From Conchocele bisecta (lineage: Eukaryota; Mollusca; Bivalvia; Lucinida; Thyasiridae), in contig CM055265.1 of NCBI GenBank assembly GCA_029237695.1, positions 120,977,078 to 121,041,077 of the forward strand: 64,000 nt of DNA, read 5' to 3'. A program made the translations under genes and the position numbers. Shown here one piece after another: positions 13,340-23,582 of the stretch. Below the pieces are notes generated by a model. The model had not been told where the DNA came from. It made no database searches and saw only the letters and a list, made by a program, of their open reading frames with translations. Within the stretch, counting starts at the first letter, position 1. The number at the start of each line of letters is the position of its first letter.

Positions 13340-13735
13340 GAGACAGTGTGAAGGTGTCGACCGTATACGAGCCGTTGTCGTCCGCCAGGACGTGTAGCCA
13401 TCTTGTACATGTATAGTCACTTGTTGAGGCTATACCTTAAGGGAAATTTGCAATCACAGTCTGATCAGGGTCTACACTGTTTTCCATCTTGTACATACTG
13501 TATACCGTATACAAGCAAGCCACGTGTCGCCCGCCAGGACGTGTAGCCATCTTATTACAATCACTTGTTGAGGCTATACCTTCTAGGGGAAATTTGCAAT
13601 CGCAGTCTGATCAGGGTCTACCAGGTTCCCCATTTTGTGCATAACCACTTGTTGAGGCTATACCTGTAGGGTAAATATGCATTCACAATCTAATCAGGAT
13701 CTACACAGTTTCCCATATTGTACATAATCAACTCT
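13340..13735. repeat. Diverged repeat unit, about three copies
   Basis: A unit containing CACTTGTTGAGGCTATACCT, then AATTTGCAATCACAGTCTGATCAGG, recurs near 13420, 13560 and 13645. CGCCAGGACGTGTAGCCATC occurs at about 13383 and 13531. This is probably a decayed tandem duplication within a transposon of family J type. Confidence 0.6.
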
Positions 13736-13925
13736 ATATAACCAGCTATACCCCACTAAAATACATTGTGTTCTGGTCAATACAATATAATATTGGGCTT
13801 TGTCTACATATAGAGGTGTGAAAAACATTCAAGCTATTTGACAAGATATACAAACCATACACAAATTTAAAATATATTGCGTGCATATTTAACTTCATTT
13901 TCATCAATGTTCTTAATATGTTTAT

Positions 13926-14335
13926 TATACCCCCACAAACAAAGTTTGAGGGAGTATATAGGAGTCAGCTTGTCGGTCGGTCGGTCTGTTGGAAATTCCC
14001 TTCCGCTCTATATCTTCTACACCCATGCATGGATTATCAAATGGCTTGGCACAAATGTTTCTCATGATGAGAAGGTGTGTCGCGATCAATAACCACGTAC
14101 CTACGTCCAAGGTCAAGGTCACAGTTGAAGGTCAAAGGCCAAACCTATTGAAATTCCCTTCCGCTCTATATCTTCTACACCGATGCATGGATTATCACAC
14201 TATGCCCAGGGTCAAGGTCACAGACTTGATGCGTTTGAAACCTTAACGCTCGGCTAAATGGCTTATAATCAAAAATGCCACGTTTTCTTTGGCTGCAAGT
14301 GGGGGTATTCGTGTGCCGACAGGCCACATTTCTAG
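13926..14335 (+). mobile_element. Rolling-circle-like element, type T copy 1
   Basis: Starts with a stem-loop TATACCCCCACAAAC..GAGGGAGTATA, has a GTCGGTCGGTCGGTC tract, two partly duplicated units with AAGGTCAAGGTCAC, and ends GTGCCGACAGGCCACATTTCTAG followed by T. A 3' hairpin followed by CTAG|T is what Helitron-like elements show. The 5' end lacks the canonical TC, so a Helentron/HINE-like type is possible. No helicase or Rep coding is present, so it is non-autonomous. Confidence 0.5.
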
Positions 14336-14374
14336 TTATTGTTATTGTAGATGAATATTAAGAACATTTATATT

Positions 14375-14425
14375 GCTTTCTTTCTACACACATATATATA
14401 TGTAGAAAAAAAAGCAATATAAATG
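14375..14425. repeat. Short hairpin
   Basis: Inverted repeat with arms ATTTATATTGCTTTCTTTCTACA and TGTAGAAAAAAAAGCAATATAAAT around a CACATATATATA loop. It is probably the core of a small MITE. Confidence 0.5.
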
Positions 14426-14520
14426 TATGTGGCTGTGACTTGATAAATGGGGCTTATCGAAATTGTGACCACTGTAGGTTCTGATTAAATAACACCCTCC
14501 TGTAGCCCGGTAATAACATA

Positions 14521-14665
14521 TATTGCTCGAAGCATGACTGGGGTTTCATATATGGAATGACGAATGTTGCACACACTGATCAGACTATGCGGATGCACAG
14601 GCTGATCTGGATCTACACTGGTCGCAAAAACCATGAACCCCATTTCTCCAGTCACAGCCACATAT
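14521..14665. mobile_element. Family J foldback MITE, copy 2
   Basis: Ends with CCATTTCTCCAGTCACAGCCACAT and contains the arm pair CTGATCAGACTATGCGG / GCACAGGCTGATCTGGATC. The left end is degenerate. Confidence 0.6.
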
Positions 14666-15060
14666 ACTGTGAGTATTTCTCATCGTAAGCACAAATGGGT
14701 CTCGTACTCCGTAAATGTTGCAAAATTTTCTATTTCTCCATTATGTCTTTGTGTGTGAGTTTTGAAATGTATCTCCGTAACACAGAGACGCCTGGTTGTG
14801 ACAACAGGGCATGCTTGTCGTTGTGGACACATTACTAATCGTCTGAGACATAATTAATGAGTCTCGATCACGGTAGTCTCTCTTTATAATAATGCTACAT
14901 GTATATTAATCGCTTTCCCGCGAAAATATGTGCTCTTTTTTCGGTCAAAATGTGCTTATTGTGTGATATACTAATGATATATTGTAGAAAAAGTATATAA
15001 TATAATCATAAATGTTATTTTTAATGAAGATTTGGGTAAGATTTGGGTAGATTTGGGTAA

Positions 15061-15225
15061 CTCGTGCTGCCGCATTCTCCTATAACGCTTACCAACTCAA
15101 CTGCCACGGAAGGCTATTATACATTTTCCTTCTTTCCTCATACAATATCAGTATGGAACTCCCTCCCAATAGGGGTTCCAACATTGCCGTCAATAGAACA
15201 GTTCAACCACTGTCCCTCACCCTAG
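15061..15225 (+). pseudogene. LINE reverse-transcriptase C-terminal remnant
   Basis: The frame starting at 15061 reads ..YTFSFFPHTISVWNSLP.. and stops at 15223-15225. The FFPxTIxxWNSLP pattern, followed by a PS(I/L)xxF stretch, is typical of the C-terminal end of the second open reading frame of Jockey/CR1/RTE-type non-LTR retrotransposons. Only about 55 codons remain, with no start and no upstream reverse transcriptase domain, so this is a dead 5'-truncated fragment. Clade assignment would need an alignment. Confidence 0.65.
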
Positions 15226-15345
15226 GTTCTCAGCTCTGTTCTTACTTTTATCTAATTAACCCTCTACTTTACATATGAAGTTACTTCATCAATTTCATGT
15301 CTTTTACTGCAATGTTTACTTGCCAGTTGGATTAGGGCCTGTGCT

Positions 15346-15648
15346 GTAGCCTATTTCATCAACATTGCAAAGTATACTTTACTAGCAAAGTATACTTTGA
15401 GGGAGTAATCATTTATTTTTTCCTGAAATGCATTATTTCATATAGAACTAACAACTGCATATATTTCATGATTAAAAGTATGCAGAATTATTATACTGAA
15501 TTTATTACATTATCACAGCCAAATTGGCTGTGATAATGTAATAAATTCAGTATAATAAAAATTAATAAATTCATAAAATTGAAAATTTCTCCCTCAAAGT
15601 ATACTTTGCTACTAAAGTATACTTTGCAATGTTGATGAAATAGGCTAC
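15346..15648. mobile_element. Palindromic MITE, family A copy 1
   Basis: Complete 303-bp copy. The termini are GTAGCCTATTTCATCAACAT and its inverted partner ending GGCTAC. Subterminal GCAAAGTATACTTTGAGGGA occurs in both orientations. The perfect central palindrome is around TTACATTATCACAGCCAAAT / ATTTGGCTGTGATAATGTAA. It is non-coding. This is the reference for the nested copies elsewhere in the window. Confidence 0.85.
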
Positions 15649-16295
15649 TGGTCCCCATACAATGAATCTGTTGATGTCTATGTCACTGAATAAACATTTT
15701 ATACCAATATTTTATACTGTGAATATGAGGATCAGGATCCACAATTGTCATATCCTATTAAAGGATTGCTACCATATTTTTCCATCCGCAACAGTAGTGC
15801 AGTCACAAACTGGAATTATAAAATTCTATAACTTCCGGAGAGTCTGTTATGCAGAAAAGATACAATCCACAAGTTAATCACAAGATAATTCGCTATATTG
15901 AAAATATCACAATGCCATAATGCTTTATAATCATGGTAATTGCCTAGAATTGACTGATATAGGTGTGTTTCGCCATTTTTAACTCATACCCATGGAAATG
16001 CCAGTTAAGTTAAACACAAACAATTAGGTAATGCCAAAACATTTACACCAGTTGGAGTCTGAATGTAAATGCCCTGAAAACACAGGAAAGTGAATTTCCG
16101 GACATCTAGATTTTTTTCCGGGGTGGTGGGGGGGTGGGCATACTCCCGGACCCCCCTAGCATACTCTGTGGAGCTCAAAAATAGGACAACACCCCTCCCC
16201 CTTTCCCCAAATGCTCGATCCGCCCCTGCTTATGTATCATTATTGGTGTGGACGGATTTAGTGACATAATACATTACTACCTTTCAGTAGAGTGT

Positions 16296-16438
16296 TTAAT
16301 CCTCACTACGCAGGAGACGGAAATTGTCGTCTGCTGTTTTTCATTTTTGCCTTAATAAAAGCCGGTTTTGACAGCACATGAGAATTGTCTCCAGTGGAGA
16401 CGATTCTCAGGCGCTGTCAAAATAATTAATACTGCTAC
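16296..16438. mobile_element. TTAA-flanked MITE, family H (short copy)
   Basis: Flanked by TTAA on both sides, with the family core ATTGTCGTCTGCTGTTTTTC and the hairpin GAGAATTGTCTCCAGTGGAGACGATTCTC. Compared with other family members, the right half after the hairpin is deleted. Confidence 0.55.
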
Positions 16439-16462
16439 ATCCGAGTACCAGTCAAATAAATC

Positions 16463-16665
16463 CAGAGCTCCAGTTAAGATGCGTAATTTGACCAAATATT
16501 CGAGGTATTTTTCTTAGTTCTTCACCAAAATTGGCAAGTTGGGAGTTCTTTAGAATCGTCTCAATGAGACGATTCTAAAGCACTCCCAACTTGCCATTTT
16601 TGGTGAAGAAATAACAAAATTCCCCTTAAAGTTTGATCAAATTACGCACCTTAACTGGAGCTCTG
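16463..16665. mobile_element. Hairpin MITE, family D copy 1
   Basis: 203-bp near-perfect palindrome. Terminal inverted repeats are CAGAGCTCCAGTTAAG / CTTAACTGGAGCTCTG, and the arms include TTCTTCACCAAAATTGGCAA and GAATCGTCTCA at the apex. AAATC flanks both sides, which may be a 5-bp target duplication. The termini are shared with families B and C (CAGAGCTCCAGATAAG), implying one transposase source. Confidence 0.8.
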
Positions 16666-16734
16666 AAATCACAAGCTTGAGTGACACATGAAATTGTGTG
16701 GTGTGGTGTGACGAACTAGTAAAGACTAGTATGC

Positions 16735-17270
16735 TTCAGCTGCTAGTGGACACCACAGGCATTCTGCGTGTTTCGGCTTTCATTGATATAACTAGATATA
16801 TATGAACAAGGCTTCTAACTTTGGTTGAACACGACCTCGTATCATAACAAAATAACATGTTTAAACTTGTAATTTTCTATGCATGCTTTGTATTTCTCTA
16901 GGATATCGATAATTCTCAAATGATCACATGAACTACAATATTGACGTTAGATCCTTAAAGACATTATTTCATTGGTTTTGATACAAGGTTGTGTCCGACC
17001 TAGAAAAAGGAGCTGTAATTCGATATTATTTGCATAAATATGTTCTAACTATGTTATTTTAGCAAGATAACAATACTTCTCAAATGAACATGTGCACTTT
17101 CCGCCAAAATATTCCCATTAATGATTAGCGTTAATAAAATCGCGGAATGAGGTATGATACGAGGTCCGACCAAAGTTGGAAACCTTGTTTATCTATATAG
17201 AGTTATACTGATGAAAGCCGAAACACGCCGAATGCCTGTGGTGGACACAAGTACTTTAACCAGCTATCAG
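16735..17270. mobile_element. Long-TIR MITE, family K
   Basis: Inverted repeats of roughly 100 bp: the left carries GTGGACACCACAGGCATTCT and CGTGTTTCGGCTTTCAT, the right carries ATGAAAGCCGAAACACGCCG and AATGCCTGTGGTGGACAC. The unique middle is about 300 bp (TCTCAAATGA occurs on both sides). No coding frame is supported. Confidence 0.65.
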
Positions 17271-17394
17271 TGCGAATCCACTGCAGAACAGCTTATTGAA
17301 CTAGAATACCACTTCAGAATCATGTGCTTTGCTTTGCATGTTGAGAGATATAATCAACTATTGTTACATGGTTTCCGTTGTTTGCGCATATGTG

Positions 17395-17790
17395 CAAACA
17401 AATAGCTCGTGCTGTTTGCACATGGTTTTAGGCAATGCTCATTCCGGGGCCGCGCGTAATGGAAGTGCCTTCATGACGTCACTACTTGGAAGTGCCTTCA
17501 TGACGTCACTACTTCATGACGCGGCCCCGGAATATGCATACCGAAAATTATCTATGTGAATGGGACGATTTTATAAAAGTACTGAAAATACTGAATATAA
17601 TGCTCAAATTACATCAGTTTTTTGTTGGAAATGTAACAATAACGTTTGATCATGTTCAGCCGTGTGCAAGCGGCCGCCGCGGGTTCAAACAGTTCCCGAG
17701 GGCCACAGTAAGCATTTGCACATGGCTGGACATGATCAAACCTTATATTGCTAGTTCCAGTCCCTGCTGTTGCAATAACCAATAAAACAA
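17395..17790. mobile_element. Palindromic repeat, family L copy 1
   Basis: Composite inverted repeat. TTCCGGGGCCGCG (17434) pairs with CGCGGCCCCGGAA (17520), and TTTGATCATGTTCAGCCGTG (17646) pairs with CATGGCTGGACATGATCAAA (17722). A 33-bp direct duplication (GGAAGTGCCTTCATGACGTC) lies in the first loop. A related copy is at 50207-50760, where GTTCAAACAGTTCCCGAG is conserved. Confidence 0.6.
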
Positions 17791-17796
17791 TAAAAT

Positions 17797-18063
17797 AGAC
17801 GACAAATGTAGCATATTTTTTCTTATTATCCATGAAAATACATCTTGGTATTTCATTAGAATTGTCTCCAAGGAGACAATTCTAATGAAATGCCAAGACA
17901 ATTTTTCATTTCGAAGCAAACTATTCAATAATTGCTGTCTGTTGACTTGTAAACAGTAACTAGTGTGATTTTATTTTACCCAATTAACATTTTGAAATAC
18001 ACAATTGCTTCAGAAATGATGGAGTGACAATACTCAATTACTAATTTCTTATCGGGAGCCCTG
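17797..18063. mobile_element. Family B MITE, copy 1 (left part missing)
   Basis: Contains the family hairpin TTAGAATTGTCTCC / GGAGACAATTCTAAT and ends ACTAATTTCTTATCGGGAGCCC. It matches the 3' two-thirds of the complete copies at 23043-23388 and 26079-26474 and lacks their other terminus. Confidence 0.7.
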
Positions 18064-18188
18064 GTGTTGGAACTGTAAATAGCAACCAATCTTTACTTTG
18101 TTATCCCACAGGCTAATGGCGCAGACCCAGGACTCGCCACACCCCAAACATTTATTTATTAAAATGATCAACAAAGGATGACCAAACA

Positions 18189-18600
18189 TTAAAGGTACAT
18201 GCCCACTCAGTCACGGTAGGCACAAAATGTTCTTTATAGGAATTAAATAAGTGTATAATTGTGTCACTATTCCACCAGTTCTAAAAATTACAAGTGCCCA
18301 CTACAGATATAATCATTTAGGAATATTTATTTTACTGATAGTGACTCGGTGGTATCAGGCTATTTTCATATGCAAATGAGGCATGCTATTTTTTATTCAT
18401 TTATACTATAAAGTAAATGATCATTGCACACCAAAAAATAAATGCAGAGAATAAATAGTAATGTCTGTTAGCATTTTAAGGAAACACGGTTATCGCCCCT
18501 GATATCAGTGTGGAAATTTACGTCTGATATAGAATACATGTATAATCAATACAATGGGGTAATGGTGAATGAATGTTTATTTTGCCAGAAAATGACATAT
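18189..18600. mobile_element. TTAA-type MITE, family M copy 1 (truncated)
   Basis: Begins TTAAAGGTACATGCCCACTCAG and follows the family M sequence (CTTTATAGGAATTAAATAAG, CATATGCAAATGAGGCAT) to about 18600, where the right terminus is missing. Complete copies are at 53740-54227 and 62229-62737. Confidence 0.7.
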
Positions 18601-18912
18601 CTACAGAATATACAAAAATATCTGTCTCCCTATATAATAACCTGGGCATGTACTTTAAACCATCATAAGCATGTAAATTGTAGAAACAAATTAGAAATTT
18701 ATTTTTACAAGAGTTCAGTCCGATTTTATTTTGATTGTCAGAAAAATGTTTTGTATTTCCAACCTATTTGATATGGGTGACATTGACATACTCAACATCA
18801 CAAGCCTCTATCCCAATATTTGCAAACAGTTTAGTTCCCAATGAGCCTACTCGTAACAAGCGATCTTATCAGGATCTGCACTATTTGTGGATATTTTCTA
18901 TTTTTTCCCTTT

Positions 18913-19396
18913 TTGTCGTGCCTGCTTTAGCAGAGGCGCGACTATAGTCGGTGCTTTTTCCGTCGTCGTCCGCGTCGTCGTCGTCCGCGTCGTCCGTTTT
19001 TTTTGTAAGGCAAATACGTTATAAGTTGTTTTTTCACAATATCTCTTTAACCCCTTGCCAGACTTTGATAATATTTCACATCAATGTTTGTCTAGGGATG
19101 ATGCTTCATTACGCACACCCCCACATCCAAATTCTCAAGGTCAAGGTCATTTATTTACTTGTAATGTTCACCGGTTTTGTAACAGAAATGTGTTAAAGTT
19201 ATTGTTTTTTCACAATATCTCTTTATACCCTTGCCAGACATTGATAATAGTTCACATCAATGTTTGTCTATGGATGATGCTTCATTACACACACCCCCAC
19301 ATCCAAATTATCAAGGTCAAGGTCATTTATTTACTTGTAATGTTCACGGTCAAATGCCTCGGCAGGCGCGACACCGCTTCCGTGGCGGAATTCTTG
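18913..19396 (+). mobile_element. Rolling-circle-like element with two tandem units
   Basis: Starts TTGTCGTGCCTGC with an internal stem (CCTGCTTTAGCAGAGG), followed by a GTCGTCCGCGTCGTC tract. Two tandem units of about 175 bp (19016-19330) each hold TCAAGGTCAAGGTCATTT. It ends TTCCGTGGCGGAATTCTTG followed by T, that is hairpin plus CTTG|T. No protein-coding capacity is seen. Confidence 0.55.
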
Positions 19397-19628
19397 TATA
19401 CCGTTAATAGATTAGCCGAATATAAAACAGGAATGTATATGCTCTAAAGTGTGGTAATACTGGTGCTGTGTTGTTTTATTTTGTAGGAAATTGGAGGAAC
19501 ACAAACCGGGAGTCTGATTACAACGACTTCAAAATAAAAGCATAATCAGAAACAATATGCTACAGCCTATATTTGAGATGGATTGGAGACTACATACACA
19601 CATTGTGTTTCTTCCCATTATCCATGTT

Positions 19629-19770
19629 CAGGGATTCCTCTGGGGAAAATAAAAAAATTGCCAAAAAATTGGCGATAACAATAAACAATTGGCGATAAAA
19701 AATTACTTTATCGCCAATTGTTTATTTTTATTGCCAATTGCGAAAGTGGCGATCGCCAGCGGAATCCCTG
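19629..19770. mobile_element. Small hAT-like MITE
   Basis: Terminal inverted repeats CAGGGATTCCTCTGG / CCAGCGGAATCCCTG enclose internal arms ATTGGCGATAA..TTATCGCCAAT. The 6-bp sequence CATGTT is repeated directly on both sides (19623-19628 and 19771-19776). CAGGG..CCCTG ends suggest the hAT superfamily, although a typical hAT duplication is 8 bp. Confidence 0.6.
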
Positions 19771-20088
19771 CATGTTATCAGTGTTTAAATATGTTTGAAC
19801 AGATTTTGGACATTGAATAAGAAATGGAACTATTTAAACGTTTATAGACAGGCATAGCATCAGATGTGCTTAAGAGCTTCACCAAGGCTTACATGTTTGG
19901 CATTCAGTGCTTAACCCATTTGGTTCTGAAGATAGTCATTTTGTTTATGGACAGCATTTCTTAGTTCAAAAGTATGTTCTAGTGACAACTATGGGTATTA
20001 CAATCTTGATGAATAATATTTGAGTTGTCAAAGCATATATTTTATTTAGAGAAATAAGACAAGGAGATAATAAATGTTTTATTATCTC

Positions 20089-20216
20089 GAGAATATGCTT
20101 TTTTGCATAGAACATGTAGAAATACATGTATAAAACACATATATAAAACACATGTATAAAACACATATATAAAACACATGTATTTCTACATGTTCTATGC
20201 AAAAAGAGCATATTCT
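20089..20216. repeat. Hairpin with internal 11-bp repeats
   Basis: Arms TCGAGAATATGCTTTTTTGCA and TGCAAAAAGAGCATATTCTCGA, then ACATGTAGAAATACATGT / ACATGTATTTCTACATGT, with ATAAAACACAT repeated in the loop. It lies about 125 bp upstream of the putative splice acceptor of the SOCS-box gene. Confidence 0.65.
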
Positions 20217-20371
20217 CGATCTAATTTGAGTTAGTAATATAATGGTGAGTAGATTAAATTCTGTATGACAGTGTAGTTTGATCAGGTTCTATGTTGGCCA
20301 TAGCTGTCGGTGATTGATTCATTACTGTTTCTTTTCGGGCCAGGACATCTGTAGATGAACAAATATTTTGT

Positions 20372-21661
20372 ATGATGGCTTCACTTACTCGGACAAAGCA
20401 GTTTAAATTTGAACATGTGAAACCAGAAAATGTTGGTGGAAGGTTTATTAACGCAGAGTCTACTGGTACATCTCTGTTGGTTTGCGAGTTTATTCATGAC
20501 AGGGATGACAATATACAGCATTTATGTCCAACTTTATATAAGACCAACACATTATCACTCCCAGTGGACATTTTTAAAGCAAATGACAGGCTCTTGGGAA
20601 AGTTTATATGTATTGGAGTCAGCGGATCAGTTTTTGTATTCCAATATTCCACAATCAGTGACCAGTTCACGAAGTTCTTACTGGTTGATACAGAAAATAA
20701 CTCTGTGCTGCCGTTTTCTGATGATCGGAAATACTTCCGGCGAGAATATGGTCTACTGGAATATGCACCTCTACAATGCATCGCTAGTGTCAGCGGTGAA
20801 GGTCAACATTGTCTATTGTGCCTTTCGACTAGGACATTGCGAGAAAACGCAAAGTCTGTTATTATTGAGGTCCTGTTTCAACGATCCACAACATCGGTAT
20901 CGCCCGTGTGTGCAAACAAAGTGCCTCCAGTAAGCACGTTAGAAGTAGCGGAATGTAAGGAATGGTGTCATAGAGCGAACAAATTCACCAACATCCTACC
21001 ACATCCACTGATACACAGTGGTGTTGTCATCATTCAGACAAACCCGTGTACTGGCAAAGTATCCATTCAGATGGATAATTACCGGTACTCCAGCATGTGT
21101 AAGGTAAAACCTGAAACATCATCAGCCACAGATCAAAGAGATACAGCAACTACTATCCGAATGTTTGGTAGCTTATATAGTATGTTGGACAATAGTGATG
21201 TGGAGACTGCTAGTTTCTATGTGGAGCAGGTTAGTGCCATCTGTAGCCGCAGTGGTGACATTATCTGTGTTTGCTTTTTAGTAAGAGAGACTGAAACACA
21301 AGCGTATGACAACTGTGTGATACTCTATGTAACAATACTGTTATTAGACTCTGTAACTTTCCATAACGTGGCCTCATTTACTACAAGACTCAGCAAGACA
21401 GAAAAATGTATTTATGAATTTGATTACTTAACAATGGTCATACCTGTGTTTTCCCGATGTGATACTGAAGTATCAGCATGGTGTGCGAGTCAGAATTATG
21501 CAAGATCAGATTTCAAAAGACTTGTTTCTCATACAGTTAGACGAGAGCCTAACTTGAAACAGATGTGCCGATCCATTATTATCCAATGTACCAAAATGTC
21601 CGATGTTGGAAAATTGGAATTGCCAAAGTCACTGAAAGATTTTGTTACATATATTTCATGA
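20372..21661 (+). CDS. Orphan SOCS-box protein (putative Cul5 E3 substrate receptor)
   Basis: A single 430-codon open frame including the stop (429 residues). Seen: the C-terminus has a SOCS-box pattern. The BC box is NLKQMCRSII (residues 394-403, with L395, C399 and R400), which in this family binds Elongin C. The Cul5 box is LELPKSLKDFV (415-425), matching the LPxPxxLxx(Y/F) type. Residues 1-385 are rich in short hydrophobic beta-type stretches and cysteines, with no signal peptide or membrane helix; I recognise no WD40, ankyrin, SPRY or SH2 signature, although a beta-propeller is possible. Inference: it presents an unknown substrate to a Cullin-5/Elongin B-C ligase. Start: two ATGs in tandem; the second (20375) has the better context (A at -3, G at +4). 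TTTCTTTTCGGGCCAG ending at 20343 looks like a splice acceptor, so a non-coding 5' exon is likely. No clear AATAAA follows. The frame has no break. Confidence 0.78.
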   Translation: MMASLTRTKQFKFEHVKPENVGGRFINAESTGTSLLVCEFIHDRDDNIQHLCPTLYKTNTLSLPVDIFKANDRLLGKFICIGVSGSVFVFQYSTISDQFTKFLLVDTENNSVLPFSDDRKYFRREYGLLEYAPLQCIASVSGEGQHCLLCLSTRTLRENAKSVIIEVLFQRSTTSVSPVCANKVPPVSTLEVAECKEWCHRANKFTNILPHPLIHSGVVIIQTNPCTGKVSIQMDNYRYSSMCKVKPETSSATDQRDTATTIRMFGSLYSMLDNSDVETASFYVEQVSAICSRSGDIICVCFLVRETETQAYDNCVILYVTILLLDSVTFHNVASFTTRLSKTEKCIYEFDYLTMVIPVFSRCDTEVSAWCASQNYARSDFKRLVSHTVRREPNLKQMCRSIIIQCTKMSDVGKLELPKSLKDFVTYIS

Positions 21662-21761
21662 ATATACATTGTATTCAACCATTGTGCTGGATGTAGCCAA
21701 GAGCTATCAGTCACTGAAAGATTTCATGACATTTAATTGCACCCCCAAAAGGACCTCATGA

Positions 21762-21847
21762 CATATCGATGGTCTAGTAACATAAGGTCGTAACTGCTAT
21801 GCTTTAGCATAGCAGTTACGACCTTATGTTACTAGACCATCGATATG
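21762..21847. repeat. Perfect 42-bp-arm hairpin
   Basis: Two 42-nt arms, starting CATATCGATGGTCTAGTAAC and ending GTTACTAGACCATCGATATG, are exact reverse complements separated by only TT. It begins 100 nt after the stop codon of the SOCS-box gene, so it may lie in its 3' UTR. I see no second copy in the window. It may be a young MITE, a cruciform or a hairpin RNA source. Confidence 0.85.
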
Positions 21848-22156
21848 CAATCAGCATAGACCATCAGCCTTTGGGTATGCCCAGTCTGATTAGGACCTAC
21901 ACTGTTGACCATTCTGTCAATGGAGAACAGTGTTTGAATCTGAATAACAATTTTGATTAATCTCTCATTGTATGACTGCATGTGATTATCAGGATCTACA
22001 CTGGCCACACATGGCCTTTAGAATGTCTGAATTGTTATTGCATGACTATAATTATCTTCCTCGACTGGTGTGCTGAGACTGAGGATATTTATTTATTTCC
22101 CTGGCTTTCAGACCCGGCTGCTACATGTATCCCTTCCCGTTGGTCTGTATGTACAT

Positions 22157-22408
22157 TATTTGTGGCTGTGACTGGAGAAATGGGGCTTATGGTATTTGTG
22201 ACCAGTGTAGCTCCTGATGAAATTGCACACTCCTGTAGCCTGATGACGATGTACATTGTATATGCTTATTAGAATCAATACGGGTGTTGTGGTGCTTGGA
22301 TGGAGAACAGTGCAGATCCTGATCAGACTGCAGATGCACAGTCTGATCTGGATCTACACTGGTCACAAAACCCATACGCCCCATTTTTCCGGTCACAGCC
22401 ACATTTCA
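22157..22408. mobile_element. Family J foldback MITE, copy 3
   Basis: Outer arms TTTGTGGCTGTGACTGGAGA / GGTCACAGCCACATTTCAT and inner arms around GTGACCAGTGTAG and ACACTGGTCACAAAACC, with GATCAGACTGCAGATGCACAG in the right half. Confidence 0.7.
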
Positions 22409-23042
22409 TGGGTGTACATACATAATACAATGACTATTGTCTTTATGCCCCCTATGCGATTACAAGGGGGTCATATTGCCACGCCCTTGAAGTTCTGTCC
22501 TTATGTCCATCCGAGCGCAAGAGATGGCCCTTGTTGTGTGTGTACCGAGAACAATAGGTAACTAAATTCCATTTATTCTATTGCTTGTTGCGTACTTGGA
22601 ACAATAGAAAATTTCCTTATTTTGTACCCAGAAAACAAAAGAAATATCCAACAAGTGCGAATGTCTGTCCGTCGTTAATTGCGTCGAAAAGATTGTAAGA
22701 GTTTCTCCATCATGCCATAATTTCAATCTTATGCATGCTTACTTTAAAATTCGCACACTTCGCACGTGTGGACATACGTGACACAGACATGTGACCATTA
22801 ACACGACCTTGACCGTTTTGACCTTCATAAGCTTGCTGAAACACTTTACAGTCAAGTATGCCAAGGGTGCACAAACATAATGTCTAGCTTGATATGAAAT
22901 CTATCAGGTGAGGTTAGAATCTCATCGGAATTTTGACACTACCATTCCTGAGCTGAGTCTGATGGACTTGATGTCCAAAGACGCTTGTCTGGTATTCTAT
23001 TTATCATGCAACATTTTACACAACAAAATTAGAAGGTAATAC
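22409..23042. other. No gene seen; element-like start at 22448
   Basis: A stem-loop GCCCCCTATGCGATTACAAGGGGG at 22448-22471 resembles the 5' stem of type T elements, but no matching 3' terminus is found. GGTATTCTATTTATCATGC at 22991 resembles a family A' end. No gene is supported. Confidence 0.35.
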
Positions 23043-23388
23043 AGGGCTCCAGATAAGCTGCGTATTTGCTTAAATACCCAATTAAAATTGCCAAAACCCC
23101 AATTGAAATCCGAAGTAGCGAGTATCAAAAATCAATACAAATTTCGTGGTACCTTTATCATGCTGCAGAAAACAATAAACATACGACAAATATCTTGGTA
23201 TTTCATTAGGATTGTCTCCAAGGAGACAATTCTAATTAAATGCCAAGACATGTTTTCATTTCGAAGCAAACTATTCAATAATTGTCTGTTGATGTGTAAA
23301 CAATAGTGTGATTTTATTTTACCCAATTAAAATATTGAAATATGATGGAGTGAAAATACTCAATTACTAATTCCTTATCTGGAGCCCT
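23043..23388. mobile_element. Family B MITE, copy 2 (complete)
   Basis: Termini AGGGCTCCAGATAAG / CTTATCTGGAGCCCT. The central hairpin is TAGGATTGTCTCCAAGGAGACAATTCTA. The orientation is opposite to the copy at 26079. Non-coding. Confidence 0.8.
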
Positions 23389-23582
23389 ATTATTGCATCA
23401 TCACACTGAGTCATGTGACGTAATTTGCTCTTGACATCATTCGTCCTATCCTGAAGTGTCTGTCTGTAATGCACCTGCGTTACAGACAGACAATTCGGGT
23501 AACATTCGACCAATGCAATGTTTGTCAAATGTTTTGGTTGATTGTAGGCTGCTACACTAGCTATTTGTAGTTCCACATTTTT

